NCBI RefSeq assembly: GCF_030384665.1
Contig: NC_083673.1
Span: 877,501 to 941,500, forward strand
DNA from: Lodderomyces elongisporus
Lineage: Eukaryota > Ascomycota > Pichiomycetes > Serinales > Debaryomycetaceae
DNA: 64,000 nt
Direction: 5' to 3'
Within the stretch, counting starts at the first letter, position 1, and each line of letters starts with the position of its first letter. Both the position numbers and the translations under genes were made by a program. This document shows positions 51,421 to 61,789 of this stretch, in pieces. The notes under the pieces were generated by a model. It was not told the DNA's origin and did not search any database. It saw only the letters and a list, made by a program, of their open reading frames with translations.

Positions 51421-51428
51421 CAAGGGAG
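51421..51428 (+). other. Polypurine tract CAAGGGAG
   Basis: AAGGGAG abuts the right LTR, in the place of the plus-strand primer of LTR elements. Confidence 0.8.
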
Positions 51429-51636
51429 TGTTGGTAATATACCGCTACCACGTGAGCGATAAAAGGTATAAATATGCCAACCGAATAGGAAAAGTTTTCA
51501 CCTCTCACGTACTTGTAGAAGGAGGGTTAGTAAGTCGTATAATATAGCATAATACATGAGAATTACGTTGTTCCACTCCTATATAAGACAAGGTAGCAAC
51601 TGCTTGTGTATAACGAAAGGCGAAAACATGCGAACA
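51429..51636 (+). repeat. Right (3') LTR, 208 bp
   Basis: Same length as and apparently identical sequence to the left LTR, ending GAACA just before the second ATCAG. Confidence 0.95.
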
Positions 51637-51641
51637 ATCAG
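51637..51641 (+). repeat. Right target-site duplication ATCAG
   Basis: Matches 48781-48785. The pre-insertion site would read AAGGACACA-ATCAG-TTTCTAG. Confidence 0.93.
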
Positions 51642-52276
51642 TTTCTAGTCTTTCTTTCTTTGTTTCTTTGTTTCTCTCTTTTTCTCCTTCTCTCTTTCTC
51701 TCTCTCTCTTCCTCCCTCATTATATACATATATTTTTTCTGGCTATGACAACCAAAATCTCTGCTTTGCTTTTTTTTCCCTTCTTCCATCTTTAACTCCC
51801 AGCAAAATATTACACATTAAACATTTTGAAAAAAGTCGTGTCTGTGTCCAGATTACCAAATACCCTACTCTAAAGTATTCACAGGTAAGGGACCAAAGGT
51901 ATTTGCAGCCACGAGAACTAGGAATAAGGACAATTGTTGTTTCGCTTCCTCTCTTTGTCATATTTAGTGTGGTATTTCTTCGTTGTATTTTTTTGATAAT
52001 GGTTGCTTTTTCTGAAATTGTTCTTTTCATTTAAATCAATTTTTTTTTTTTCGTTTTTACTTAGGACTCACAAAGTGTAAAAAAAAGAGGTTGGAATTAC
52101 AGTAGACTGGTTACTTTTTCTTTTTCTTTTCCTTTTTTTCTTCCTCTTTACGTTCTTTGTTTATTTGTTCATTTATTCTGGGTATCATTATTGTTTATTA
52201 CTACTGTTTTATTTTTAATTTTCATTTTTCGTTTTGTTTTAAATTAGCTTGAATCTCGACTGATCGATGACATTTC
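51642..52276. other. 3' flank of MSG5, right of the retroelement
   Basis: 635 bp. Starts with a TTCTTTG/CTCTCTC pyrimidine run (51650-51716), later poly-T blocks. No gene; a 142-codon frame at 51606-52034 begins inside the LTR with TTG and is not credible. Confidence 0.65.
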
Positions 52277-53788
52277 TCACAAGTTGATCTGCAGCGGCGA
52301 CATAATCAATAATTGCGAAGTGCTAAACTCCAATTTATTAAGCTTATCTCCAAACTCCATCAATTCAAAAATGAGACTCATATTGGGACATATCCGATCG
52401 CACTTGTCCACCACCACCACCAACTCTTTTTGTTCAATATCCTTGCTAATGACTCTTTCGGTGTTGCCATTCTTCAACATTTCATAAGCTTCATTAACAC
52501 CCATTCCAAATTTCATCATGTAGAATGCAACAATGACGCAAGCGCTCCTCGAAACCCCGCATTGACAGTGCACAAGGACTTTTAACCCCTTGCTGTAGAA
52601 CTCGTCAATCTTTTCCGTGATTGAAGACAAATCCTTAGAAATATTTGAGGTGTGTGACCATGGGACGTGGATATATTCTCGTTCACCCAAATGTTGATTG
52701 TGGTAGGTACTCGATAAATTCTTGCATTCTTTAGCAACATTAATTACAAGGTTATAATCATTGAGATCAATCTTGTTGATGGGGTCTGAGTAGAGGAAAA
52801 TCAAATCGTTGAGTACGTTTCTCGGGCCCTTGGGATAAGCATTGATTGCAGACGATTCTTGCAACTCCTCGGGTATCATAGATTTAAATTTGTACGTTAT
52901 ATTTTGTGGCGTGTGCATCATCGGCATCGGCAGCAGAAACAGTTGTTGCAGATGCAGTTGCAGTTGCAGTTGCAGTGAATGCGTCGACTGTGTAATTTCT
53001 TTGCTAAAGTTTGTCTCCAATGGCGATTCAATTGACATTTTCTTGATATTCTGCAGTAACTTAGTTGGTGTTGCATTGTGATGTGCCTGAGTGGGACTTT
53101 GCAACATTGGAGGTGTTGAGAGTGGCGATGATTTGGAATGAAGGGCAAATGGCGGTGGTGGCGGCGGTTGAGGGAGTGTTTGCATGTGTGGGTGTTTGCT
53201 TGTATTTAGATTTGCATTTGCATTTGTATTTGTATTAAGATTTAGATTCGTGGGTGCTTGCATGTCTGGAAAAAAGTTAGATGGCAATGTATGCTCATTT
53301 GCAAACAAATTGGAACCGTCGCGTATACTGCTCGTGGATGAGATTTGATCATTCTCATTTTCTGTCGTAGGGGGCATGGGGAATTTGAATTTGCGTGTTC
53401 GAATACGCTCTTCGCTATTTGATAATGATTGGAATTGGGCAATTGCAGGTGGGTTAGGAGGTGTTTGTGTTACTGATGGTGTATGCAATGCGTCTTCAGT
53501 ATAGAGCATGTTTGTTCCGTTATTTTGGAAATGTGGTCTTTTGAGACTTGATGATATGGAAGCATCTAAAGAAGATCCTCGACTAGCATCGTGTGAATTT
53601 AGATTCAATGACAAGTTCTTTGTGTTTCTGTTTAAATGGAAAGAATTGAATTTTCTAGAGTGTTTTGGTGAATAGTTTAGTAGGCCGGGTGATGAGTGGC
53701 TGGATCCATTTGAGGATACTGATGAGATTGATGATTGGTAGCCGTGTGAAAGAATATTGGTTGGAGGTCGTGGAAATGAAGATGTAGG

Positions 53789-53823
<35 letters not shown>

Positions 53824-54463
53824 TTGCAGTTTGTGTATTGTTCATGTTGTTCATGTTGTTTATGTTGTTGCTGTTATTGTTTATGTTATAATGTTTATTA
53901 CTACCATCATTTATCTGGCCAAGTGAAGTTTGAAGATGGTAATCTGGTGTATTTACTTGCGAAGCTGGGAATGGTGGAGGAGATCTAGTCAAGCTGTCTG
54001 AAGCATTTTCTTTATTCTGCTCATCTTGATGTTGTTCGTTACTCTCATTCACCTTTTCTTCTTTTTCTTCTTTTTCTTCTTCCTCTTCTTCTTCTAGTGC
54101 ATCTCCAAATTCAGATTGGGAATCTTCAAAGCTGTATCGCCTTAGATTGTGTTGAGGGCGATGTGGACTGTGTAACCTAGGCAGGTTTAATGATTGCTTT
54201 TTTAAAGTTGGTGCTTTGCTTTGGCCTGGAGCTGTTGTTGCAGACTCGTGTACAAGGCCATCCACGCTCATCATTGAATGTTCACCGGTACTTTTGCAAA
54301 GAGGGTTCCTCTCTGTTTTTGTTGCTGCTGGCACACTCAAGTTTGGCTTCAATATTTGTTTCTGGTGTTGATTGTTTGACTTAAACTCTTCGCAGTATCT
54401 ATTTGAAATGGAGTTAAATGGACCTGTGATGGGCTGGAAACTTGAGACAAAGGGACTCGACAT
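52277..54463 (-). CDS. MSG5: Dual-specificity MAP kinase phosphatase (Msg5-like)
   Basis: The open frame starts with TTG at 54637; the first ATG at 54463 gives 728 residues (MSSPFVSSFQ). The catalytic domain is at the C-terminus: the P-loop HCQCGVSRSACVIVAFYM (HCX5R) with upstream Asp/His region EREYIHVPWSH, and the AYEMLKNGN helix after it. The N-terminal 500 residues are low-complexity (Ser, Asn, Gln, an Ala9 run from GCA repeats, acidic EEEEEEKEEKEEK). Sc Msg5 (YNL053W, 489 residues) dephosphorylates Fus3 and Slt2 in pheromone and wall-integrity signalling; its ohnologue is SDP1 (YIL113W). Eight CTG codons lie at 52930-52979; as Ser they give a Gln/Ser run. A 3.7-kb spacer lies upstream. 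Confidence 0.88.
53785..53830. repeat. GCT/GCA trinucleotide run coding poly-Ala in MSG5
   Basis: About nine tandem GCT units on the + strand (GCA/GCT on the coding strand). They encode nine alanines in the disordered N-terminal region. Confidence 0.85.
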
Positions 54464-55231
54464 GCAAGTAAATGGGGAATGTAAAAAAGTGGAGGGGGAG
54501 GGGGGAGAAGGCGAGTGCTTGAAGTAGGAACAATAGGAGTGAAGAAGGGTGGGTATATGGTCTTTTTTTTTATTTGTTTTGTCAGTAGGTTTGGATTGCA
54601 AGGGAGTTGGGCTAGGTTCAATTGAAATTGCAAACAAAAAAAAGTGCTAACTGGGTTGAACTGGTGTGGGAGACAAAAAAATTATAAAATAAAATAAGAA
54701 ACTGAGGACTTCACTTTGCTAGTAATTGTTTTGAATGTTAATGTGTATGGATTGGCGTTTTGTATGTGTCTTGATGCTTGACGAGTTTGTGGATGTGCCA
54801 AAGCAAAAAAGTAATACGAAATGAGGTAAATCCAAATAAATAACAAAAAAACAACAAAGAAAACAACAAGATATGGTTGGTTGGTTGGCTGGTTGGTATA
54901 TGTGGAAAACCCAGTGAAAATAGGTTGTATAGGATGTTGGATTCACTGGTTGTAGAAGATGATGGTGTCGTTATGTCTTCTTTTGCTTGTTACCCTTGCT
55001 GAACTTTCTAATGAAATGACAACTAAATTGAAAAGAAGTAATGTATAAATAAATAAATAAAAATAAAAATTAAAACAACCTAAGAAACAGATTGGGATTC
55101 AAAAAAAAAGGATATTTCTTTAGCAGCTGCTTTGAAGTTTAATGGTAAAGGTGTTGTACCGTTATAAAGCTGAAGGTGGTTTTTTAAAGCTTTTTGGAGC
55201 TTTTGAAGTTTCTAAGGGAGGTGGCTTTGAC

Positions 55232-55262
<31 letters not shown>

Positions 55263-58197
55263 ATTCTGTTCTTTTTTTTGGTTTTCAAAAACTTTCTAAA
55301 TATAAAACAAGAATTTGCCTGTGCTTATTCCTTCAGTAGGAGTGGGAGGGGGAAAGGGCAGGAAGTAGAAGGGAAAAAGGAGTAGTTTAATCTTCAGCAG
55401 TATGGCAAATTCGTTGCAGTCTGTGGTGTCTCACGTCCTTTTGCTCTGTCGCTAAATTTCTTTAGTGTTTTTTTTTTTTTTGGTTCTCATTCTCTCTCTC
55501 TGACTCTCTCTTTCATTTTGTAGTCTTTGTCTTTGTAGCGGCTTAGCTTTGAAGCGCCTGCATTGTAACGATCATTTTAAATTTTTAATTTTTTTATTTT
55601 TTTTTTCTTACAAAATAAAAAATAAAAAAAAATAAAAAATAAAAGTTTTGGTGTCTGTTCCAAATTTCTATTTATTTTTTATTTTTATATTTTTTTATAT
55701 TTTTTTATATTTTTTTATATTTTTTTATATTTTTTAATTTCCGTGTTTTACAGTCTTTACTATAGAGTTTTAGAAAAATAGAATAAATGGAAGGTATGTA
55801 GGAGTTCACCAGTATTCATTAGGGTGAGTGTAGTCCACAGATGTATGCTGGAAGATGAACCTTCTAAAGGGGACTACCAACTTCATCACTTGTATGCTGT
55901 TGCTGCTGTTACAGTTGTTACTGTTGTTGATGATGAAAAGAAAAAATTGTATACTCTGTTCTTCTAAAAATATCCCATACGTGATTATTTGCCCCAGATG
56001 TAGCACAGATGTGTTTAATTTAATTTTTATATTTTATTTTTATATTTTATTTTTATATTTCTCTATATATATATTTTACTCTTTGTGTAATTTTTTATTG
56101 TTGTCAAGTGATGATGGGACACTTGCTGTTCTTGTCTAATTGTCTATGTGGGACTTTGGAGTCTAGAACTTTTAAACCCCCCTTAAAAAAAAAATATAAA
56201 TTTCTGTTTTTTTTTTTCTTCTTCATTTCCTCTCTAAACTGTTATGAAGGACCTTTAACCAAAGTTACACAAACCAAAAAGTTATATACAAATTTTAATT
56301 TTAGCAGCTAACCTTGTGACAAGCAAACAAACTAAGGACCATCATTCGTTGTAAATCGTTAATATTTCAATACTTCAATACCTTTGCTGTTTGATAATGA
56401 CAAAGATAATGACGATGATGGTGATGGTGATGAAGAGTGGGATAAACAGTACTGTTGGTGCGAGAGAGAAAGGTTAAGTTGTTGGTTAATTGCTATTATA
56501 TCTTTAAATTACCTAGTTGAAAGTACTTTCCAGAGCTAGGGTATACCAGTATAGACGGAAAATGTATTATGATTATAAATGATGACAATGTAAGAGACCG
56601 CGGTTAAAGCTGAAACAAGAAACTTTCTCTGCAATTGTCACATTTCCCCTTCAAACAAACAAGAGAAAACAAGACAAAACAGGACAAAGCAAAATGAAAA
56701 AGAAAAAGAAAAAGAAATAGCAAAGAATGGGTTACATTTTATCAACTACTGGCACCTGTTTAACTTTTGCTGAAACCTTTGTGCCCCCATACTCATATAC
56801 TGGGGTTTCTGCCAGATGTCGCATCTCGTAGATCTCGCTCTTACTCACTCTCACTCTCTTTTATTAATTCCTTACTGTCATCATTAGCATTGTCACCTAT
56901 CGATCCACAATTAGTTTTGCATTTGACGGCAACTCAACCTGAAACATGATATATATATATATATATATATATGCGCACGCGCGTGTGTGTACAACACACA
57001 AAACAAGAGAAAAAGAAAATAAAATAATAAATTAGATTAAATTAAATTAAATTAAATTGAGTACCAGACGCGACCATTTCCGTCAGATGTGTCAAACATC
57101 AACTACATCTTTATGTATATTGTATATATATATATATAAACAGATTTGTAATTAAATATACAACGCCATCAGCACATGCCATTCAAATAGCGAAAGAACA
57201 AATGAGAGAAACAAGAGAGTGGAGTACCAATAAGCCAAATTATTTTGAAATACAGTATTCTACATGGAATACCAGCTGTAGGATTCAATTGCTTGAAAAA
57301 CAGACAGACAGACAGACACATACACACGCACACACGCCATATTTCGTACCCTAGCTTCCTCCCTCTTGCACACTCTCCAACTACCAAAAGACTTTGTGTT
57401 GAGCGTATCTCTTCAACACTTTTATTGTATTCTTGCTTACCTTTGTTTGTTTTTTCTTTTTTTTTTTTGTTTACTGTTGTTTTGTTTTGTTACATATTCC
57501 AATTCTATTTCCTTCAACCACCACCCGACAGTTTCAGAATAATTAATGCATCTTCATTCTTGATTTTAAAATCTAACGAGAACAAGGTGTGTGTGTGCGG
57601 GGGGGGAGGGGGGGAGTGGAAATTAAAAGAAGTCAAGGTCCAACAATTGTTATTTGCAACAACTCTTTGTTTCATCTTCTCTTTCCACGCCTCTTTTCTT
57701 CTCTTGTATCTTTGTAAGACCCAGAACACCACAAAGTACTCGAGCCAGCGTACCTTACTTTCAAAACTCCACATACTCAGCCTTGCTTTGTTTTTGCTTT
57801 GCTTCGCCTAAATTACTTTTGCTGTCAACATTAAGACACAAGGAAATAAGGTACACTTTAGAAATGCACCTACTACACAGTTGTTTTTTTTTTTTTTTTG
57901 TGTTACAAATAGCTGAAACTCAGAGCAGGATTGCTTCTGCAGCGTCGGCTTAATATTCTCAAACAACAATAAAATAGATGAATGAATCAATAGATAAATA
58001 AAACAAAAAGTAAGAAAGTAGAGAAAAGAGAACAACAAGAAGGGGAAAGAGCCAAATAGAAAAATAGAAAAATAGAAAAATACTCTTTGAATGTCATAAA
58101 TTCTATACCAGCTTTATTTAAATAGATTCGCTCATGTCGCGTGGTGCTTACAATTTCCAATAGAAAACCATTCGTGTTGATTAAACTAATGGTATAC
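54464..58197. other. Exceptionally long (3.7 kb) intergenic region between MSG5 and KU70 3' end
   Basis: No credible gene; the longest frame (188 codons at 57245-57811) is homopolymer-rich and begins far from any recognisable domain. Contents: TTG repeats (55231-55262), poly-T (55471-55481), tandem TTTTTTATAT units (55682-55735), ATTTTATTTTTAT repeats (56021-56060), TA repeats (56950-56972, 57124-57136), CAGA repeat (57301-57315), and a G-rich stretch (57598-57616). Since both neighbours are on the minus strand, most is probably MSG5 promoter and 5' untranslated leader. Confidence 0.7.
55682..55735. repeat. 10-bp tandem repeat TTTTTTATAT, five copies
   Basis: Perfect tandem units in the spacer upstream of MSG5, next to other A/T repeats. 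Confidence 0.85.
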
Positions 58198-60624
58198 CTA
58201 ATGTTTCATTCTATTCTCTTCCAAATATGCAGCAATATTATCAACCATATCTTGTTTCTTCACGGCAGTCATGATATCTGGGTATTTTTTCCTAAACATT
58301 TTCAACTGGTCCATTGTAAAGTTATTTAGTGTATTGCTCTTCCATGCTAAAAGAACATCTGCTTCACTCAACTCAACAACCGATTTCTTGCTCAACTTTT
58401 GTTTCTTAGCCCTCTCTTGTTCATTTATTGCATCCACCAACACATCCTCTTGCAACACCCGCTTCTTTACACAATCACCCAATTCCCCAATACGTGCATT
58501 TATCCGTTTAATTAGCAGCTTATCGCTCTCAGACATACGATTTTTCAATTCGGCAAGCTTCTGCACGGTAATATCATTCTTCGTCAATGTTCTCTCATTG
58601 GGAAAAAACTCGGTTTGAAGTACTTCATGTTTAAGCACTTTGTAAAAATAGTTCAATGATGGATTAGGCCAATCTCGTGGAGCATATGACGACATCTTGT
58701 TGGATTGGATCAATTGAGTCATTTGAGAAACCAAAACTGAATCAGTCTTTAGTGCAAGCTTCTCGCTAGAATTCAAAACACTCTTGATATATTCTGCCGG
58801 CAAAGCTCGCACATCTTCAAGCCACGGCATCTTGACAAGTACAAAGCCTTCAGGGAACTCTGTGCCGTCTCGATCATCTTGAATATCTTGATCATCTAGA
58901 ACATCTTGGTCATCTGCATTCTTATAATTTTTAGTTGACCGGGCACACCGGGTTGGGTACATTGAATACAAATACGGGCGCATATTCTTCCTTGTACACC
59001 CAAACACCACAGGGTATTTCTTAAGCCTAATACACGATCGATAAAGCGAAGCAAAAGTTTGTAATGAGTTGGTAAATACAACTTCGTTATTAGGTGTTGT
59101 TGTTTCTGCAACGTCCGCAGTAACAAACTCAGCAGTACCGCACCACAAAGAAGGATTAAAGTGTTTCAAATCACGGAATCCAATAAGCTGAAGATACGGT
59201 GGTTTCGAATACGCTTGTGAAAGTGCATAATCCTGCTCTTGTTTTCCCTCCCCTCTTTCATTCTCATCCTCATGATCATCGCCCTCGTCATCATCATCAT
59301 CATCATCATCACCGCCACTCTTCCCAGCCTGACTTCCCTCGACTTGTCTATGGTCAAATGTATAATTTTTAAAAAAGTCCATTTGTTCCTTATCAAGAAG
59401 CAAGATATCTTTATCGCCAACAAAAAAACCTTTTCTAATCCCAGCTTCATCTTTCTTTTCACTAAAACTCAACTTTGGCTCTTTTTTCAACTCAATCACT
59501 TTTGGTGGTGTAACACCACCTTCTTTAACCAACTTGGTTTCTGTAAACACTTTCATGATAGTTTCTTCTCTCGTATAAACATAGAAATCTCGTTTCCTTA
59601 CTTTTTCATGTGTATACAATTGATACCCTTTTACTGTGCATCCAAATCCACCACCCAAGGTTCCACCATCGCTCAAAATTAAATTGCATGTAAACAATAC
59701 GCGTTTCACCTCTTTAATACCCAATATACTTTTCCTAATTTGACTGCCCAATATAGATTTTCGCAACACCAAACTATTCTTGGAAAACCCCGTGTTTTCG
59801 TGATTAAACTTTTCATCACCTACGTTAGCATATGCCTCGTCTCCAACATCCTTTGCATCGTTACTACCTGGTAATTGACTCATTGTTGTTGTTTGCTTTT
59901 TTTTTAAAAAATCAGTATTCATAAATAGATCCTTAAATGGTTGGAAGTCAAACTCTCGCTTATCCAGCGGTTTGATGAAAAAAGGCTCGATATAAAATCC
60001 ATATGCATAATAATCATCAATGATCCTCCATAAAGCTTCCTTGGTTTTATTGTGTTTGTATGGCTGGTCGTTTGTAGTAATCCAAATCAACCTTTGTTTA
60101 TTAAACATTTTTTTGGCAATGAACTCATCGATCATCTTGTTCATTATTGTGGTTAATTGTATTTCATCCTCCATTGGCTGGTACTTGAACACGTCATGCA
60201 ACGAGCTTATGATCCCTCGTTGTAAATCATCGATTACGTCATTAAGTCTTTTCATATGATGGAGATTCACAGGGTCTAGTGAAAACAATCTATTAAAGCC
60301 CGGTGGGTTTTGCATCTTGCGTAGTGGTGATATGGTTTGGCAGTTGTAGAAATATAGGCCCACGCCTGTGTTTTTCGAAGTCTTTATCAAGTCCTGCATG
60401 AGCTCATTTATACTCGATAGTAGTTCAAATAATTTTGACGATTCATTGCTGGTGGAAAGTGTAGTTTCTGGTGATGTTGGATGGAGTAATAAATCTGGGG
60501 TAATCTCGATGAGAAACGCGATTGCCTCACGGACTTCAGTTTGCTTATATGATTCCGAGTGATTTTCTAGGGCCTCGTCCTCGTCCTCGTCTTCTTCCTT
60601 GATATAATCCCTGTAATCACTCAT
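58198..60624 (-). CDS. YKU70: Ku70 subunit of the DNA-end-binding Ku heterodimer
   Basis: 808 codons with an ATG start; Sc Yku70 has 602, human Ku70 609. The N-terminal vWA-like domain starts REAIAFLIEITPDLL (about 32-46) and includes RLIWITTNDQPY. The Ku core follows, with RKSILGSQIRKSILG and GGVTPPKVIELKK, then PPYLQLIGFRDLKHFNP. The C-terminal SAP-type DNA-binding helix pair is at about 755-805 (VLLAWKSNTLNNFTMDQLKM). Two acidic inserts, an Asp8 run at about 440 and DDQDVLDDQDIQDDRD at about 565, explain most of the extra length. Ku binds double-strand ends in non-homologous end joining and protects telomeres in the nucleus. Confidence 0.9.
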   Translation of the reverse strand: MSDYRDYIKEEDEDEDEALENHSESYKQTEVREAIAFLIEITPDLLLHPTSPETTLSTSNESSKLFELLSSINELMQDLIKTSKNTGVGLYFYNCQTISPLRKMQNPPGFNRLFSLDPVNLHHMKRLNDVIDDLQRGIISSLHDVFKYQPMEDEIQLTTIMNKMIDEFIAKKMFNKQRLIWITTNDQPYKHNKTKEALWRIIDDYYAYGFYIEPFFIKPLDKREFDFQPFKDLFMNTDFLKKKQTTTMSQLPGSNDAKDVGDEAYANVGDEKFNHENTGFSKNSLVLRKSILGSQIRKSILGIKEVKRVLFTCNLILSDGGTLGGGFGCTVKGYQLYTHEKVRKRDFYVYTREETIMKVFTETKLVKEGGVTPPKVIELKKEPKLSFSEKKDEAGIRKGFFVGDKDILLLDKEQMDFFKNYTFDHRQVEGSQAGKSGGDDDDDDDDEGDDHEDENERGEGKQEQDYALSQAYSKPPYLQLIGFRDLKHFNPSLWCGTAEFVTADVAETTTPNNEVVFTNSLQTFASLYRSCIRLKKYPVVFGCTRKNMRPYLYSMYPTRCARSTKNYKNADDQDVLDDQDIQDDRDGTEFPEGFVLVKMPWLEDVRALPAEYIKSVLNSSEKLALKTDSVLVSQMTQLIQSNKMSSYAPRDWPNPSLNYFYKVLKHEVLQTEFFPNERTLTKNDITVQKLAELKNRMSESDKLLIKRINARIGELGDCVKKRVLQEDVLVDAINEQERAKKQKLSKKSVVELSEADVLLAWKSNTLNNFTMDQLKMFRKKYPDIMTAVKKQDMVDNIAAYLEENRMKH

Positions 60625-61078
60625 TCTTTAACAAATCTTTTGCTAATCTTTTGAAAATGCAATCTCCTTCCTTATTTTTTTTTCTTTTTACTTTTGTTAG
60701 TTTGGGCACGAGTGCAAGGTATACAAACTTGTTACTCTATTTGTTTGCATATTCTCTTTTTGATTTTATTTTTCTTGATTTTATTCTTTTTTAAATATCG
60801 GTTAGTTTCTCAAAATTCTTACCGCCTATTTTCTTATTTTTGCGCTCTCACCTCCTTATTCTTTTCCCCCAAGAAAAGATTGAATGAATATTGAAATCGA
60901 AATTAAATAACAAGTAAAAACCAATACACAATTCCTGGATCAATTCATATACGTATCAGTGTATCATCAACGTACACTCACACAATCATACAAACAATAA
61001 AGAATCACCATTAATTGCTATATATATATACATAAATCAGATACAACGATTTTGATAGTAGCAACTTTTCTTCTTGCA
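60625..61078. other. Divergent promoter region, KU70 / APS2
   Basis: 454 bp, T-rich near KU70, TATATATATA at 61020-61030 about 50 bp before the APS2 ATG. No gene. Confidence 0.6.
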
Positions 61079-61531
61079 ATGGCGATCCAATTCATATTAG
61101 TACTTAATAGACAAGGCAAGTCTCGGTTGGTGAAATGGTTCAACAACGGCATCTACACTGCGTCGCAAAAGCAACAGCATATAACTGATATACATCGGCT
61201 TATACTGCTGAGGGATTCTTCTAAGCAATCCTCGAATTTTGTGCTATACCAGAATACAATGAAACTCTGTTATAGACGCTATGCTGGTTTGTACTTCATA
61301 ATACTGATTGACTTGGATGATTCGGAGCTTTCGTATTTGGAGAGTCTACACTTTTTCGTTGAGATATTGGATGTTTACTTTGATAGCGTTTGCGAAGTGG
61401 ACTTGGTGTTTAATTTTTACAAATTATATTACATACTAGATGAGATATATCTTGGTGGTGAGTTGCAGGATATATCAAAGGATAAAATATTGAGCAGGCT
61501 ACAGTATTTGGATACACTAGATCGAGATTAA
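61079..61531 (+). CDS. APS2: AP-2 clathrin adaptor small (sigma) subunit
   Basis: The open frame begins with TTG at 61052; the first ATG at 61079 gives 150 residues, the usual sigma length (Sc Aps2 has 147). The start MAIQFILVLNRQGKSRLVKW is the sigma-2 signature (longin fold strand 1), followed by KLCYRRYAGLYFIILIDLDD and DLVFNFYKLYYILDEIYLGG, all as in Aps2. AP-2 selects cargo at the plasma membrane for clathrin-mediated endocytosis. APS2 (YJR058C) and CDC8 (YJR057W) are adjacent and convergent in S. cerevisiae, as here. Confidence 0.95.
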   Translation: MAIQFILVLNRQGKSRLVKWFNNGIYTASQKQQHITDIHRLILLRDSSKQSSNFVLYQNTMKLCYRRYAGLYFIILIDLDDSELSYLESLHFFVEILDVYFDSVCEVDLVFNFYKLYYILDEIYLGGELQDISKDKILSRLQYLDTLDRD

Positions 61532-61789
61532 AAAGAAAAAAAAAAATTGAGAGAAGGGGGAGGGGGGAAGGTAGGTGAGGAAAGGATAAAGGTCTCTTCA
61601 TGTAAAAGAAACCGGACTAAAATGAAAGATTGCAAATGAACGAGAATGAAAATGAATGAATGCGAATGAAAGCTCGTGTATTCCATTTTGTGGGTTTAAT
61701 TTTAATCTCATAGCATTGTTATTTTTTATCGTTATTATTATTATTGACATTGTTATTATTAGTATTTACATTAAAAAAGCTTTCCAGCT
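61532..61789. terminator. Convergent 3' region of APS2 and CDC8
   Basis: 258 bp with a G-rich purine stretch (61551-61575), GAATGAAAATGAATGAATGCGAATGAA-type repeats (61635-61672, partial quote) and TTATTATTATTG (61732-61745). No gene. Confidence 0.4.

Larger units (their letters stand above)
48786..51636 (+). mobile_element. Complete non-autonomous LTR retrotransposon without gag/pol
   Basis: 2851 bp in all. Two 208-bp direct repeats, identical by eye, begin TGTTGG and end GAACA (TG...CA), flanked by the 5-bp duplication ATCAG. A tRNA-primer site follows the left LTR and a polypurine tract precedes the right one, so the element reads 5' to 3' on the + strand. The 2435-bp interior has no reading frame above about 140 codons on either strand, and those are repeat-derived; no protease, integrase, RT or RNase H motif is seen. 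It lacks the long A/T homopolymers of host spacers. This fits a LARD/TRIM-type element mobilised in trans. LTR identity and a perfect duplication mean a recent insertion. It sits between the HOS4 promoter and the MSG5 3' end. Confidence 0.92.

Noticed and set aside
48786..51636. Alternative view: two separate solo LTRs with host DNA between them
   Set aside because: The outer flanks share the same 5-bp duplication, the inner flanks do not, and a PBS and a PPT lie at the proper inner borders, so it is one element.
51606..52034. 142-codon plus-strand frame starting in the right LTR
   Set aside because: TTG start, pyrimidine-tract Leu/Ser/Phe content and no domain.
57245..57811. 188-codon plus-strand frame between MSG5 and KU70
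   Set aside because: Low-complexity (THTH, FFFF, GGGG) and no recognisable domain; fits chance in repeat-rich DNA.
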